Assembly: GCA_017538105.1 (NCBI GenBank)
Contig: JAFYJN010000045.1
Location: 33,039-97,038 of the forward strand
Origin: Prevotella sp.
Lineage (GTDB): Bacteria; Bacteroidota; Bacteroidia; Bacteroidales; Bacteroidaceae
DNA: 64,000 bases
Reading direction: 5' to 3'
The notes beneath the pieces were generated by a model, which was given only the letters and a program-made list of their open reading frames with translations, was not told where the DNA came from and made no database searches. Positions 8,742 through 17,149 of this stretch are shown in pieces. The position numbers and the translations under genes were made by a program. Numbering within the stretch: the stretch's first letter is position 1; each line of letters starts with the position of its first letter.

Positions 8742-9863
8742 TTAATCGTTCAGCAACATCGGCATAATCAGCATCAGCACTTCTTGGTCCTCTGGCTGCG
8801 TGGCGGGACGGATTACTCCGGCGCGGCTGGGGTCGCCCAATTCGATGATTACCTCGTCACTCTCAAGGTTACTCAGGGCTTCCACGAAACTGCTGCCTTT
8901 GAAGCCAATGCTCATACGCTGGCCATTGTAATCGCATATGATGCTCTCCTTGGCGCTTGTTGCATAGTCGAGGTCTTCCGACGAAATCTCCAACTTGCCC
9001 AACTCTATCTGGAAGCGAATCAACTGACTGCTTTCGCTGGCAAAAGGCAACACCCTGCGGAGGGCGCTCAGAATGGTCTTGCGGTCAACCATCACCTGGT
9101 TTGGATTGTTCTTCGGTATCACCGAGTTGTAATTGGGATAACGACCATCAATCAAACGACAGGTCAGCGTTCCGTCAGGATAACTGATAATGGCACTGCG
9201 GTTGTCAAACTTAATTACCACGTCACCTTCCTTGGGTAACACATTCTTTAATAGGGTGGCGGGCTTCTTGGGAAGAATGAACGATGAGGGGGTCTCGCTC
9301 TTTACCTTCATCACTTTGTTGCGTACCAACTTGCGGCCATCGGTGGCTACGATAAACAACCCTTCGGCTGTGAGGTCGAAGTAGATGCCGTTCATGGCGG
9401 GATGCAGATTGTCCTGCATCGTTGCAAAGATGGAACGGGTGATGTTGTCAGAGAGAACCGACGATTCTATCGTGATAAGGGTCGACTCATCGCCGATGGG
9501 CTGGTCCTTGGGGAAGGTGTCGGCGTTCTCGGCAATGAAATTGTACTGTCCGTTCTGGTAGTATACCATCACCGTGTAATTCGTGGTGTCTATCTCAAAG
9601 GTCAGCGGCTGCTCGGGCAACTCACGAACGGCATCAAGCAATTTCCTGCTCGATATGGCCACGAACGCCTCGCCATCGCTTTCCTCAAGGGGAATTGTCG
9701 TCTTCATGGTGTTCTCACTGTCCGACGCGGTCATTGTCAGTTGGCCGTTGCGGATGTCAAACAAGATGCACTCCAAGATGGCAAGCGAATTCTTGCTGTT
9801 AATGACTTTGGCTAACGACATCAAATTATTGCTCAAGGTTGAGCTCGATACGGTAAATCTCAT
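8742..9863 (-). CDS. dnaN: DNA polymerase III sliding clamp (beta subunit)
   Basis: At 373 residues this matches DnaN, the ring that tethers the replicative polymerase to DNA. The three-domain pattern is visible: MRFTVSSSTLSNNLMSLAKVI at the start of domain 1, NLHPAMNGIYFDLTAEGL in domain 2, and domain 3 starting about residue 255 and ending VLMLIMPMLLND. The final MPML segment is the conserved end of the clamp. It heads the minus-strand unit dnaN - exonuclease - coaBC - small acidic protein, behind a strong promoter, so it is not placed next to dnaA here. Confidence 0.95.
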   Translation of the reverse strand: MRFTVSSSTLSNNLMSLAKVINSKNSLAILECILFDIRNGQLTMTASDSENTMKTTIPLEESDGEAFVAISSRKLLDAVRELPEQPLTFEIDTTNYTVMVYYQNGQYNFIAENADTFPKDQPIGDESTLITIESSVLSDNITRSIFATMQDNLHPAMNGIYFDLTAEGLFIVATDGRKLVRNKVMKVKSETPSSFILPKKPATLLKNVLPKEGDVVIKFDNRSAIISYPDGTLTCRLIDGRYPNYNSVIPKNNPNQVMVDRKTILSALRRVLPFASESSQLIRFQIELGKLEISSEDLDYATSAKESIICDYNGQRMSIGFKGSSFVEALSNLESDEVIIELGDPSRAGVIRPATQPEDQEVLMLIMPMLLND

Positions 9864-9948
9864 GGATGATATGCTTATTTTTAGTTATTATTGGCACTTT
9901 ATGCATACATTCTGGCCCGTGATAATAACACGTGCCTTTATATCGATA

Positions 9949-9980
9949 CAAAATTACAAAAAACCATTCTTCTAAACAAA
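9949..9980 (-). promoter_or_regulatory. Promoter of the dnaN operon
   Basis: On the minus strand TTTG (9980-9977), a 20-base spacer and TAATTTTG (9956-9949) match the Bacteroidetes consensus exactly. The transcript would have a leader of about 80 bases before the dnaN start. Confidence 0.7.
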
Positions 9981-10019
9981 AAAATGAAGAAAAAAATTCT
10001 TATTACGAAGTTTTTTGTG

Positions 10020-10027
10020 TAATTTCG
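10020..10027 (+). promoter_or_regulatory. Probable -7 box (TAATTTCG) for the DUF3127 genes
   Basis: TAATTTCG differs from TAnnTTTG at one base and lies 69 bases before the first DUF3127 start, divergent from the dnaN promoter. No clear TTTG lies at the expected distance. Confidence 0.4.
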
Positions 10028-10066
10028 CAAACTGAAATGCAATACAATTGATGTTATATTTTTAAA

Positions 10067-10096
10067 ACTCACAAAATCATAAACTCATAAACTCAA
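10067..10096 (+). repeat. A-rich AACTCA leader repeat, copy 1
   Basis: The leader directly before the first DUF3127 gene consists of imperfect repeats of AACTCATAA/AACTCACAA. A longer version precedes the second DUF3127 gene, so the leader may have been duplicated with the gene. Confidence 0.6.
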
Positions 10097-10462
10097 ATGG
10101 AAATACAAGGAAAGATAATTGCTGTTCTGCCTGAAAGAAGTGGCTCGTCGGCGCGAGGCGAATGGAAAGTGGGAAGCTACGTGCTTGAAACGATGGAAGC
10201 TTATCCCAAGAAAATGATGTTTGAGGTGTTCGGCGAGGATAGGATGCGCCGTTTCAATATCCAGGAAGGACAGGAGGTGCAGGTGTTCTTCGACATCGAT
10301 GCACATGAATACCAAGGGCGGTGGTTCAACTCCTTCAGGGCCTACGATGTAAGACCGGTGATGGCAGGACAACCACAGGTGAATGAAGATTCCAGATTGG
10401 AACCATTCCCCCCAGCGCAAGACACATCCGCTAACGTGCTTGGAAGCGTTACTCCCTTCTAA
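10097..10462 (+). CDS. DUF3127 domain protein (first of a tandem pair)
   Basis: This 121-residue protein opens with the DUF3127 core: MEIQGKIIAVLPERSG, GEWKVGSYVLETME, FEVFGEDRMRRF, VQVFFDIDAHEYQGRWFNS and RAYDVRP. The strand order looks like a small OB-type barrel. A short tail ends in SVTPF, a weak echo of the single-stranded DNA-binding protein tip, but without the acidic residues. It is 50% or more identical by eye to the next gene over the core, so the pair is a recent tandem duplication. It diverges from dnaN. Nucleic-acid binding is an inference. Confidence 0.85.
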   Translation: MEIQGKIIAVLPERSGSSARGEWKVGSYVLETMEAYPKKMMFEVFGEDRMRRFNIQEGQEVQVFFDIDAHEYQGRWFNSFRAYDVRPVMAGQPQVNEDSRLEPFPPAQDTSANVLGSVTPF

Positions 10463-10479
10463 GTAATTGGTATTGTGCT

Positions 10480-10543
10480 TAACTCACAAACTCCAAAACT
10501 CATCAACTACAATCTTACAAACTCATAAACTCACAAACAATAA
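10480..10543 (+). repeat. A-rich AACTCA leader repeat, copy 2
   Basis: About 64 bases of imperfect AACTCAYAA/AACTCACAA units lie between the DUF3127 genes and end at the second start codon. The same wording is found before the first DUF3127 gene, and a trace (TTCACAAACTCAATAAAC) precedes the gene at 14415. Confidence 0.6.
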
Positions 10544-11002
10544 ATGGATCTTCAAGGAAAAATAATTCAAATATTGCCTGAAAGAAGTGGCTCGTCTGCC
10601 CGTGGCGAATGGAAAGTGGGCGAATTTGTCATGGAAACGATTGAACAGTTTCCCAAAAGAATGGTGTTCTCCGTATGGGGAGCCGATAGACTGAGTCGTT
10701 TTAATATACAACAGGGACAGGATGTGCATGTGTTTTTCGATATCAACGCTCGTGAATACAACGGAAAATGGTATAATTCGGTTCAGGCATACGACGTGAG
10801 ACCGTTCGACCCAACATTGGGTACGCCTCCGGTTCAAGGAGCTGAAACACAACCGTTCCCTCCAGCTTCTCCAGCACCAGCCGCTCCCACATCTCCTACA
10901 CCAGCTCCCTCGTCAACACCGACGGCAGCGGCTGCTGCGGCAACTCTTGGTGATGACATCAATGCGGGTGGTAATGATAATCCCGACGACCTGCCGTTCT
11001 GA
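10544..11002 (+). CDS. DUF3127 domain protein with SSB-like acidic tail
   Basis: This 152-residue protein repeats the DUF3127 core at residues 1-88 (MDLQGKIIQILPERSG, GEWKVGEFVMETIEQF, VHVFFDINAREYNGKW, VQAYDVRPF). A Pro/Ala/Thr-rich linker follows (about 95-133) and the protein ends GGNDNPDDLPF. Core, flexible linker and an acidic tip ending D-D-x-P-F is the exact plan of bacterial single-stranded DNA-binding proteins, whose tip recruits repair and replication enzymes. Membership of DUF3127 is clear; an SSB-like role is my inference. A bidirectional terminator follows. Confidence 0.87.
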   Translation: MDLQGKIIQILPERSGSSARGEWKVGEFVMETIEQFPKRMVFSVWGADRLSRFNIQQGQDVHVFFDINAREYNGKWYNSVQAYDVRPFDPTLGTPPVQGAETQPFPPASPAPAAPTSPTPAPSSTPTAAAAAATLGDDINAGGNDNPDDLPF

Positions 11003-11025
11003 TAACGGCCGTCTATATAGTTCCC

Positions 11026-11075
11026 AAAAACAAGAGGTGATGGATTGACGTGTCCATCACCTTTTGTTTTGTTTT
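11026..11075. terminator. Bidirectional terminator between convergent genes
   Basis: GGTGATGGA (11036-11044) pairs with TCCATCACC (11053-11061), extended by an A-rich 5' arm and a T-rich 3' arm. It serves both the DUF3127 unit on the plus strand and the GHL10 gene on the minus strand. Confidence 0.8.
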
Positions 11076-11092
11076 CGTGGTATTTCGTTGTC

Positions 11093-12739
11093 CTAATCCC
11101 CGCGTTTCACTATGAAATGGCCCAGACGGTGGGTTTTCTTACTGCGGTTCATGGAATGGATGGAATAGACTCCTTCTGGCAGGTCGTGGATGTCAATCAC
11201 GTCTTGGTAATATTCGCGCTTTACGATATTGCCGGCCAGACTTTCAATCACCACGAAATTGGCGTCAAGGGCCGGGTCTTTCTTCGGAAGGAATAAGCGG
11301 CGCCCATCATTACGGAGTAGTTGCTGCGAGGCACGGGCCTCGGCGGCACTTTGTAGGGGCGACGACTCATTGCCGTAACGGTCTACAGCGGTAACGGCAA
11401 AGTAGAGGGGGGCATGCGATGACGACCCTCTGAATCTGATGCTGTTGCCCATCACTCGATGGGCGACAAGGTTGCGCGAGTCGCGGATGTCCACTGTTCC
11501 GGTGTGGCTCACATAGACGTTATATGTTAGGTAGTCACCGTCACTGTTGTCTGTGGCACCGTCCCAATAGAGGGTAATGTCGTTGCTGCTGTCGATGAAC
11601 AGTCTGCGAGGTGCCTGAGGTGGGGTGGAGTGTTCCCATGTAAGGGCGGGGATGAGGGCTGGATAGGTGTCCAGACGGTTGCGCACATAATCGTAGATGC
11701 CTTTTGTGTTGTCGGTGAAGAAACGGCTGCGGAAATAGGTGTGGCCCAGACCATTGTTCCTGAGGAACTCCAACTCGCGGGTGATGTCGGACAAAGGCCA
11801 GTTGCCTTCAGAACGAGCCAGGAACCAAATGCCCAAACCCGGGGCAATGATACGACCGTAAGTGTGCTCTTTCCAGTTGATGGCAAAGGGGTAAAAATTG
11901 TCGCCGCGGAAATACATCATCGGGAATAGCTCGTCCATCAGACCTTCGCGAAGCCAACGCTGGGCATCCTGACAGACAGTGTTGTAGGCGTTCCAACCCT
12001 TGCTTGAATATCTTGACAGGTCGGAGAACTTGCCTATCGGGGAACAACTGAGTTTCACCCAACGCTTGCGCTGCTTCACTGAGCGGTGGATTTTCTTGAC
12101 AATGTCGGTGATATACTGACGACCGCGCTCTTTGCTCACCTGCATCTTCCAAGTCTCAGGATACCTGATATAGTCAAGATGGATGCCGTCAACATCATAT
12201 TTGTCGGTGATTTCCCTGCAGATCTTGGCGATGTAATTGCCGGTCTCCTCCATCTCGGGATTCATGAAACCTTCGTCGCCAATCTTGTGGATAAGCGAAG
12301 GGTAGCGGTTGCGAAGGGCCTTGCACCCTGCTGAGTTCCACTTGCCAACGGGGATGGTGACCACCCATGCGTGCAGTTCCATGCCGCGCTTGTGGCATTC
12401 ATCAATGGCGAAACGCAATGGGTCGTAACCTGGATTGCCGCCTTGCTTGCCGGTGAGGCAGGGGTCGTAAGGCTCGAATTGGGAGGGGTAGATGGTGGTC
12501 GCTCTCACACGCGTCTGCAACAGCACGGTGTTCACGTTGGCTTTCTTCAATTGGTCGAGGATACGCGTCAATTCACGCTGTTGGTCTCTTATCGACGAGG
12601 TGCTGGTGGCATGGGTACGGGGCCAGTCTATACCGCCTATTGTGGTGAGCCATACGGCGCGTACTTCATGCTTCGGAGGTTGTGCGTGGACTGCCATGAC
12701 CAACAGGGTCAACGACAGGCTCAAGAGCAGTTTCTTCAT
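11093..12739 (-). CDS. Secreted glycosyl hydrolase-like 10 (GHL10) protein
   Basis: This 548-residue protein is a second GHL10 (DUF187) enzyme-like protein, with a cleavable signal peptide ending VMAVHAQ rather than a lipobox. The barrel shows HEVRAVWLTTIGGIDWP, NVNTVLLQTRVRATTIYPS, KRGMELHAWVVTIPVG, DVDGIHLDYIRYPE and KLSCSPIGKF. A fibronectin-III-like domain follows (APRRLFIDSS, LYFAVTAVDRYGNES) and the end resembles a type IX-like C-terminal beta region (GNIVKREYYQDV, LPEGVYSI, GHFIVKRG). The start at 12739 gives a whole signal peptide; upstream in-frame codons would disrupt it. It is a paralogue of the lipoprotein at 4643. Substrate unknown. Confidence 0.88.
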   Translation of the reverse strand: MKKLLLSLSLTLLVMAVHAQPPKHEVRAVWLTTIGGIDWPRTHATSTSSIRDQQRELTRILDQLKKANVNTVLLQTRVRATTIYPSQFEPYDPCLTGKQGGNPGYDPLRFAIDECHKRGMELHAWVVTIPVGKWNSAGCKALRNRYPSLIHKIGDEGFMNPEMEETGNYIAKICREITDKYDVDGIHLDYIRYPETWKMQVSKERGRQYITDIVKKIHRSVKQRKRWVKLSCSPIGKFSDLSRYSSKGWNAYNTVCQDAQRWLREGLMDELFPMMYFRGDNFYPFAINWKEHTYGRIIAPGLGIWFLARSEGNWPLSDITRELEFLRNNGLGHTYFRSRFFTDNTKGIYDYVRNRLDTYPALIPALTWEHSTPPQAPRRLFIDSSNDITLYWDGATDNSDGDYLTYNVYVSHTGTVDIRDSRNLVAHRVMGNSIRFRGSSSHAPLYFAVTAVDRYGNESSPLQSAAEARASQQLLRNDGRRLFLPKKDPALDANFVVIESLAGNIVKREYYQDVIDIHDLPEGVYSIHSMNRSKKTHRLGHFIVKRGD

Positions 12740-12787
12740 TGCTGTTATATAATATGTGGCGCGAATGGGCGCTTCGATAATTTTCTG

Positions 12788-12818
12788 CAAAAGTACGGAA
12801 ATTCGGCCGCAGAACAAA
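12788..12818 (-). promoter_or_regulatory. Promoter of the secreted GHL10 gene
   Basis: On the minus strand TTTG (12818-12815), a 19-base spacer and TACTTTTG (12795-12788) fit the consensus. The start codon lies 48 bases downstream. Confidence 0.65.
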
Positions 12819-12899
12819 ATAAACTGATTAATTTTTCTGCAGCCTTCAACTATCTTGTCAAAAGTTGTGCATTTTTTTCCGTTTTTCATTTTTATTATG

Positions 12900-12907
12900 T
12901 ACTTTTG
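12900..12907 (+). promoter_or_regulatory. Probable -7 box of cstA (TACTTTTG)
   Basis: TACTTTTG lies 22 bases before the chosen cstA start, a spacing that supports the start at 12930. The -33 region is T-rich without a clean TTTG. Confidence 0.5.
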
Positions 12908-12929
12908 CAATAGAAAAAACGTAAACAGC

Positions 12930-14393
12930 ATGATAACTTTCGTTATAAGCCTCGTAGTCCTCGTATTGGGATACTTCATCTATGGAAAATTTGTTGAAAA
13001 GGTATTCCAACCCGATGATAGGCCTACGCCCGCCGTGGCAAAAGCGGATGGGGTGGATTTCATCGTCCTGCCATCCTGGAAAATTTTCATGATACAGTTT
13101 CTAAACATCGCTGGTACGGGACCCATCTTCGGCGCAATCATGGGCGCTAAATTCGGACCGTCGGCTTACTTGTGGATTGTACTGGGATGTATCTTCGCAG
13201 GTGCGGTGCACGACTACCTTAGTGGTATGCTCAGCGTGCGACTCGGTGGAGCCAACCAACCGGAAATCATAGGTAAATTCCTCGGTAAGACAACGAAACA
13301 GGTGATGCTGGTGTTTTCGGTGTTCCTCTTGATGATGGTGGGCGCGGTGTTCGTGTTCAGCCCGGCAAAGATATTGGGCGATATGTGGGAACCCACGTTC
13401 TTCACGGAGAGTGCAGGCAAATATGTGTTCTGGATAGTGGTCATCTTCCTCTATTACATCATCGCCACACTGCTTCCTATCGATAAGATAATCGGTAAGG
13501 TATATCCCTTGTTCGCCTTTTCTTTGCTCTTCATGGCGGCGGCACTGCTCGTCATGTTGCTTGTCAAACAACCCGACATTCCCGAACTGTGGGAGGGCGT
13601 AGGAGGCGAGGCACTCACGGCAAACAATATCTTCCCTTACCTCTTTATTACCATTGCCTGCGGAGCCATTAGCGGATTCCATGCCACGCAAAGTCCGCTC
13701 ATGGCAAGGTGTATGAAGAAAGAAAAGATGGGACGCCCCATCTTCTACGGGGCGATGATCACCGAGGGTATCGTCGCGTTGATTTGGGCCACGGTGGCCA
13801 TGTATTTCTTCTATGACGCTCCCACACCGGGTTATGAACAGATAGCTGGTGGGACGGCCGCCATCAACGACGCCCCGTCAATCGTCAATATTATTTGCAA
13901 CGACTGGCTTGGTGTGGCGGGTGGCATTTTGGCTTTGCTGGGTGTGGTGGCGGCTCCCATCACCAGTGGCGATACGGCGTTCCGTTCGGCACGTCTGATT
14001 ATTGCCGACTTCGTAAGACTGGAACAGCGCACCATCCGCAAACGACTGTATGTCTGTATTCCCATGTTCGCCGCCGCCATAGCGTTGCTCATCTGGCAGA
14101 TGAACGACAAAGAAGGTTTCAATATGCTGTGGAACTGGTTTGGGTGGTCTAACCAGACATTGTCGGTGTTCATGCTCTGGGCCATCACCGTCTTCTTGGT
14201 GCAGCAGCGCAAACTATTCATCATCACTCTGGTGCCGGCGTTGTTCATGACCACGGTATGCTCCACCTTCCTTTTCGTCAGTCCGCAAGCCTTCGGTCTC
14301 GACTATTCCGTCGGATATGTTCTCGGGGCAGTGGCTCTCGTCATAGCATTGGTGTGGTTCTTCGCATGGTTCCGCAAAATCCATAACGCATAA
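12930..14393 (+). CDS. cstA: Carbon starvation protein CstA family transporter
   Basis: This 487-residue polytopic membrane protein belongs to the CstA family, inner-membrane carriers reported for pyruvate and peptides. Family marks include FLNIAGTGPIFGAIMGAKFG, HDYLSGMLSVRLGG, GAISGFHATQSPLMARCM and TSGDTAFRSARLI. About 13-15 hydrophobic segments can be drawn. The start MITFVISL at 12930 was chosen over 12855 because the earlier codons lie upstream of the -7 box. Length fits the shorter Bacteroidetes form. The next gene begins only 21 bases later and is probably cotranscribed. Confidence 0.92.
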   Translation: MITFVISLVVLVLGYFIYGKFVEKVFQPDDRPTPAVAKADGVDFIVLPSWKIFMIQFLNIAGTGPIFGAIMGAKFGPSAYLWIVLGCIFAGAVHDYLSGMLSVRLGGANQPEIIGKFLGKTTKQVMLVFSVFLLMMVGAVFVFSPAKILGDMWEPTFFTESAGKYVFWIVVIFLYYIIATLLPIDKIIGKVYPLFAFSLLFMAAALLVMLLVKQPDIPELWEGVGGEALTANNIFPYLFITIACGAISGFHATQSPLMARCMKKEKMGRPIFYGAMITEGIVALIWATVAMYFFYDAPTPGYEQIAGGTAAINDAPSIVNIICNDWLGVAGGILALLGVVAAPITSGDTAFRSARLIIADFVRLEQRTIRKRLYVCIPMFAAAIALLIWQMNDKEGFNMLWNWFGWSNQTLSVFMLWAITVFLVQQRKLFIITLVPALFMTTVCSTFLFVSPQAFGLDYSVGYVLGAVALVIALVWFFAWFRKIHNA

Positions 14394-14414
14394 TAATTCA
14401 CAAACTCAATAAAC

Positions 14415-14900
14415 ATGAAAAAGAAAATCGCATTATTGTTGGTGGTACTCGCAACAACGCTCACTGCCAGCGCACAGTTCGAACAAGGTAAGAAGTATGT
14501 GGGCGCATCGCTCACGGGTCTGAACCTCAGCTACAATGGCATGGACAAGTTCAACCTCGGCGTTGAGGGACAGGCTGGCTATTGTGTCATGGACAATATC
14601 ATGGCAATGGCCGACGTGGCCTATAATGGCAATGGCGAGTTGCCCGATGCGCTGTCGCTAGGCGTGGGCGGCCGTTACTATATCATTCAGAATGGCATAT
14701 TCCTCGGCGCTAATGTCAAGTATGTGCATTCCAATGATAACTACAACGATGTGATGCCGGGAGTGGAAGTGGGATACGCATTCTTCATCAACCGCTTCGT
14801 CACCATCGAACCGGCCCTGTATTACCAACAGTCATTCAAAGACCACAGCAACTATTCCACTGTGGGACTGAGAATTGGACTGGGTATCTACCTGCCCTAA
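14415..14900 (+). CDS. Outer-membrane beta-barrel protein (porin-like)
   Basis: The 161-residue protein has a signal peptide (MKKKIALLLVVLATTLTASA, then QFEQG) and eight alternating strands typical of a small outer-membrane barrel: KYVGASLTGLNLSYNG, NLGVEGQAGYCVMDN, MAMADVAYNGNG, GVGGRYYIIQNGIFLGANV, and a last strand STVGLRIGLGIYLP. It resembles the OmpW/OmpA-like barrels found widely in Bacteroidetes. It sits between cstA and recR and its stop codon is directly adjacent to the recR start, so translation is likely coupled. Ligand unknown. Confidence 0.85.
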   Translation: MKKKIALLLVVLATTLTASAQFEQGKKYVGASLTGLNLSYNGMDKFNLGVEGQAGYCVMDNIMAMADVAYNGNGELPDALSLGVGGRYYIIQNGIFLGANVKYVHSNDNYNDVMPGVEVGYAFFINRFVTIEPALYYQQSFKDHSNYSTVGLRIGLGIYLP

Positions 14901-15512
14901 ATGTTCAATCAATATCCTTCCGCTTTGCTGGAGAGGGCTGTGGTGGCCTTCTCCAGACTGCCGGGCATCGGACGCAAGACGGCCTTGCGTCTGGTGTTGC
15001 ATATATTGCGCGACAGCAAGGAGGATGTTGACGCTTTCTTGAAGGCCATCGCCACCATGAAAGAAGAGGTGAAGTCGTGTGCGATATGCCATAACATCAG
15101 CGATACGGACATCTGTCCTATATGTGCCGACAAAAGTCGTGACGATAGGGTCGTTTGTGTGGTGGAGAATATCCAGGATGTGATGGCCATTGAGAACACA
15201 CAGCAATACCACGGACGTTACCATGTGCTCGGAGGGGTCATTTCTCCCATGGATGGCATAGGACCGGCCGACCTGAATATCGACTCGCTGGTGCAACGGG
15301 TGGCTGACGGTGGAATCGACGAGGTGATATTGGCTTTGGCAAGTACGATGGAGGGCGACGCCACCAATTTCTTCATTTCTCGGAAATTGGCTCCCATGAC
15401 CGTGAAACTGTCGGTCATCGCACGGGGCATTTCCGTGGGTGATGAGTTGGAATATACCGATGAGGTTACGTTGGGGCGTTCCATTATCAACAGAATACCG
15501 TTCGTACAGTAA
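14901..15512 (+). CDS. recR: Recombination mediator RecR
   Basis: The 203-residue protein is RecR, which with RecF/RecO loads RecA on gaps. The N-terminal helix-hairpin-helix ([17 protein letters not shown]), the four-cysteine zinc finger ([18 protein letters not shown]) and the Toprim domain ([30 protein letters not shown]) are all present. Size matches the family. It begins on the base after the barrel gene stop and its own stop is directly followed by the next start, a tight operon. Confidence 0.97.
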   Translation: MFNQYPSALLERAVVAFSRLPGIGRKTALRLVLHILRDSKEDVDAFLKAIATMKEEVKSCAICHNISDTDICPICADKSRDDRVVCVVENIQDVMAIENTQQYHGRYHVLGGVISPMDGIGPADLNIDSLVQRVADGGIDEVILALASTMEGDATNFFISRKLAPMTVKLSVIARGISVGDELEYTDEVTLGRSIINRIPFVQ

Positions 15513-15953
15513 ATGATTATGAACAAAGAAATGGGTTTTCTCAAATGGATAGTATGGGCATCCGTGGCTATTGCCTTGCTTATCGTGGTGCTGTTCGAGA
15601 CACACGTGCTCGAGGCGGGTGCGTTGGCGGGTGATGCGAAAACGGAGTTCGTTGTGCTTACGGTGGCGGAACTGCTGGCATTGGCGCTCATCCCGTTCGC
15701 CGTGGGATTGTTCCGTATCAAATATGTCCGGAATAAAGTGAAGGGTGGTACATCCCGGACCTATGGCGCCTGGGTCTTGACAAGGCTGGGAATACTATCG
15801 TTCCTCTTGTTGGCAAACACACTGTGTTATTATCTCTTTGCCAGTGTGGCTTTTGGGTATTTGGCCATTATCGCATGTTTGTGCATGTTGGTTGTGTTCC
15901 CAACGAAGGAGAGATGTGCCAACGAGATGGGAAAAGACAACAATGAAAGCTGA
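15513..15953 (+). CDS. Small integral membrane protein of unknown function
   Basis: A 146-residue protein with four predicted membrane helices (about residues 10-27, 46-66, 84-104 and 108-128), for example WIVWASVAIALLIVVLF and LGYLAIIACLCMLVVF-like stretches. No catalytic motif is visible. The start may be the first ATG or the one two codons later (MNKEMGF). It directly follows recR and its stop overlaps the start of the next glycosyltransferase gene by one base, so it may support envelope glycan synthesis, but this rests on position only. Confidence 0.8.
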   Translation: MIMNKEMGFLKWIVWASVAIALLIVVLFETHVLEAGALAGDAKTEFVVLTVAELLALALIPFAVGLFRIKYVRNKVKGGTSRTYGAWVLTRLGILSFLLLANTLCYYLFASVAFGYLAIIACLCMLVVFPTKERCANEMGKDNNES

Positions 15954-17149
15954 TGAAACTGTCTGTCGTCATCGTCAACTATAATGTGAAGCATTACCTG
16001 TACCAGTGTTTGGACAGTGTTTACAAGGCTTTGGATGGTATCGAGGCTGAGGTGTTCGTCGTGGATAACCATTCACGTGATGACAGTGTGGAGTATTTGC
16101 AACGCAGATACCAGAACGTCAATTATATCGAGATGAACCATAACCTGGGATTCGCCAGGGCCAACAACATCGCCATCCGACAGTCGGAAGGGGAGTATGT
16201 GCTCTTGCTCAATCCGGATACGGTGGTCGGCGAGAAGGTGCTCTCGAATGTTGTCCAGTTTCTTGACGAACACCCTGAGGCGGGAGCCGTGGGGGTGCGT
16301 ATGCTCAATGCCGACGGTATAAAAGCCAAGGAGTCAAGAAGGGGTGTCCCCACACCCATGACGGCGTTCTACAAAATGACGGGATTATGCAACAGATTCC
16401 CGAACCACAAACGGCTGGGGCATTATTATATGGGAGACTTGCCTTGGGATGAGCCTGGAGAGATAGATGTGGTCAGCGGGGCGTTCTGTATGCTCCGTCG
16501 TGAGGCCATGTACAAGGTTGGCTTGCTCGACGAGGACTTCTTTATGTATGGCGAAGATATCGATTTGTCCTACCGGCTGCTCAAGGGGGGATACAAAAAC
16601 TGGTATGTTCCCCAGACAATTCTTCATTATAAAGGGGAGAGTACATCGAAATCATCATTCAGACATGTCCACGTGTTCTACGAGGCCATGTATATTTTCT
16701 TCAAGAAACATTTTGGTAATTCCAGCTTCCTCATTTCCATACCAATCAAATGCGCCATATACCTCAGTGCTACGTGGGCGCTGTTGAAGATGCAGACGGG
16801 AAAGATGAAAAAGGCGCTGGGATTCTTCAGCCCAAGGCGTAAAAAAGAACCCGACTACCTGTTCATCGGGTCGGTGGCGGCAATCACGCAATGCAGGAAA
16901 CTGTCCCGCAAGAAAGGTCTTTCAAGTGAGTTCCAAGTGGGGAATGAGAAAAAACTTCCCGATGGACATATATCGCTCATCGAGGGCAAGGAGATTAAGA
17001 ACACCCTCATCGTGGTTTACGACACAAATTCCTATTCTTACGAGACGATATTGGCTATTTTCGCGGAAAACCCCGTTGACAACGTTCAGTTGGGTACTTA
17101 TAACCCCCACACGAAAACGATCATAACACTCGAGGAGGTGCTTAAATGA
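15953..17149 (+). CDS. Family 2 glycosyltransferase (rhamnosyltransferase-like)
   Basis: The 398-residue protein has a GT-A glycosyltransferase domain at residues 1-240: SVVIVNYNVKHYLYQCLDS, NHNLGFARANNIAI, YVLLLNPDTVV (the DxD equivalent is NPDT), VVSGAFCMLRREAM and DEDFFMYGEDIDLSYRL. This is the WbbL-like layout of enzymes that add rhamnose or related sugars to lipid-linked glycans. Amphipathic/hydrophobic helices near 255-280 suggest membrane contact. Residues about 300-398 form an extra domain (HISLIEGKEIKNTLIVVYD, ETILAIFAENPVDNV) that is not part of the usual fold. The stop overlaps the next gene by four bases. Confidence 0.9.
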   Translation: MKLSVVIVNYNVKHYLYQCLDSVYKALDGIEAEVFVVDNHSRDDSVEYLQRRYQNVNYIEMNHNLGFARANNIAIRQSEGEYVLLLNPDTVVGEKVLSNVVQFLDEHPEAGAVGVRMLNADGIKAKESRRGVPTPMTAFYKMTGLCNRFPNHKRLGHYYMGDLPWDEPGEIDVVSGAFCMLRREAMYKVGLLDEDFFMYGEDIDLSYRLLKGGYKNWYVPQTILHYKGESTSKSSFRHVHVFYEAMYIFFKKHFGNSSFLISIPIKCAIYLSATWALLKMQTGKMKKALGFFSPRRKKEPDYLFIGSVAAITQCRKLSRKKGLSSEFQVGNEKKLPDGHISLIEGKEIKNTLIVVYDTNSYSYETILAIFAENPVDNVQLGTYNPHTKTIITLEEVLK

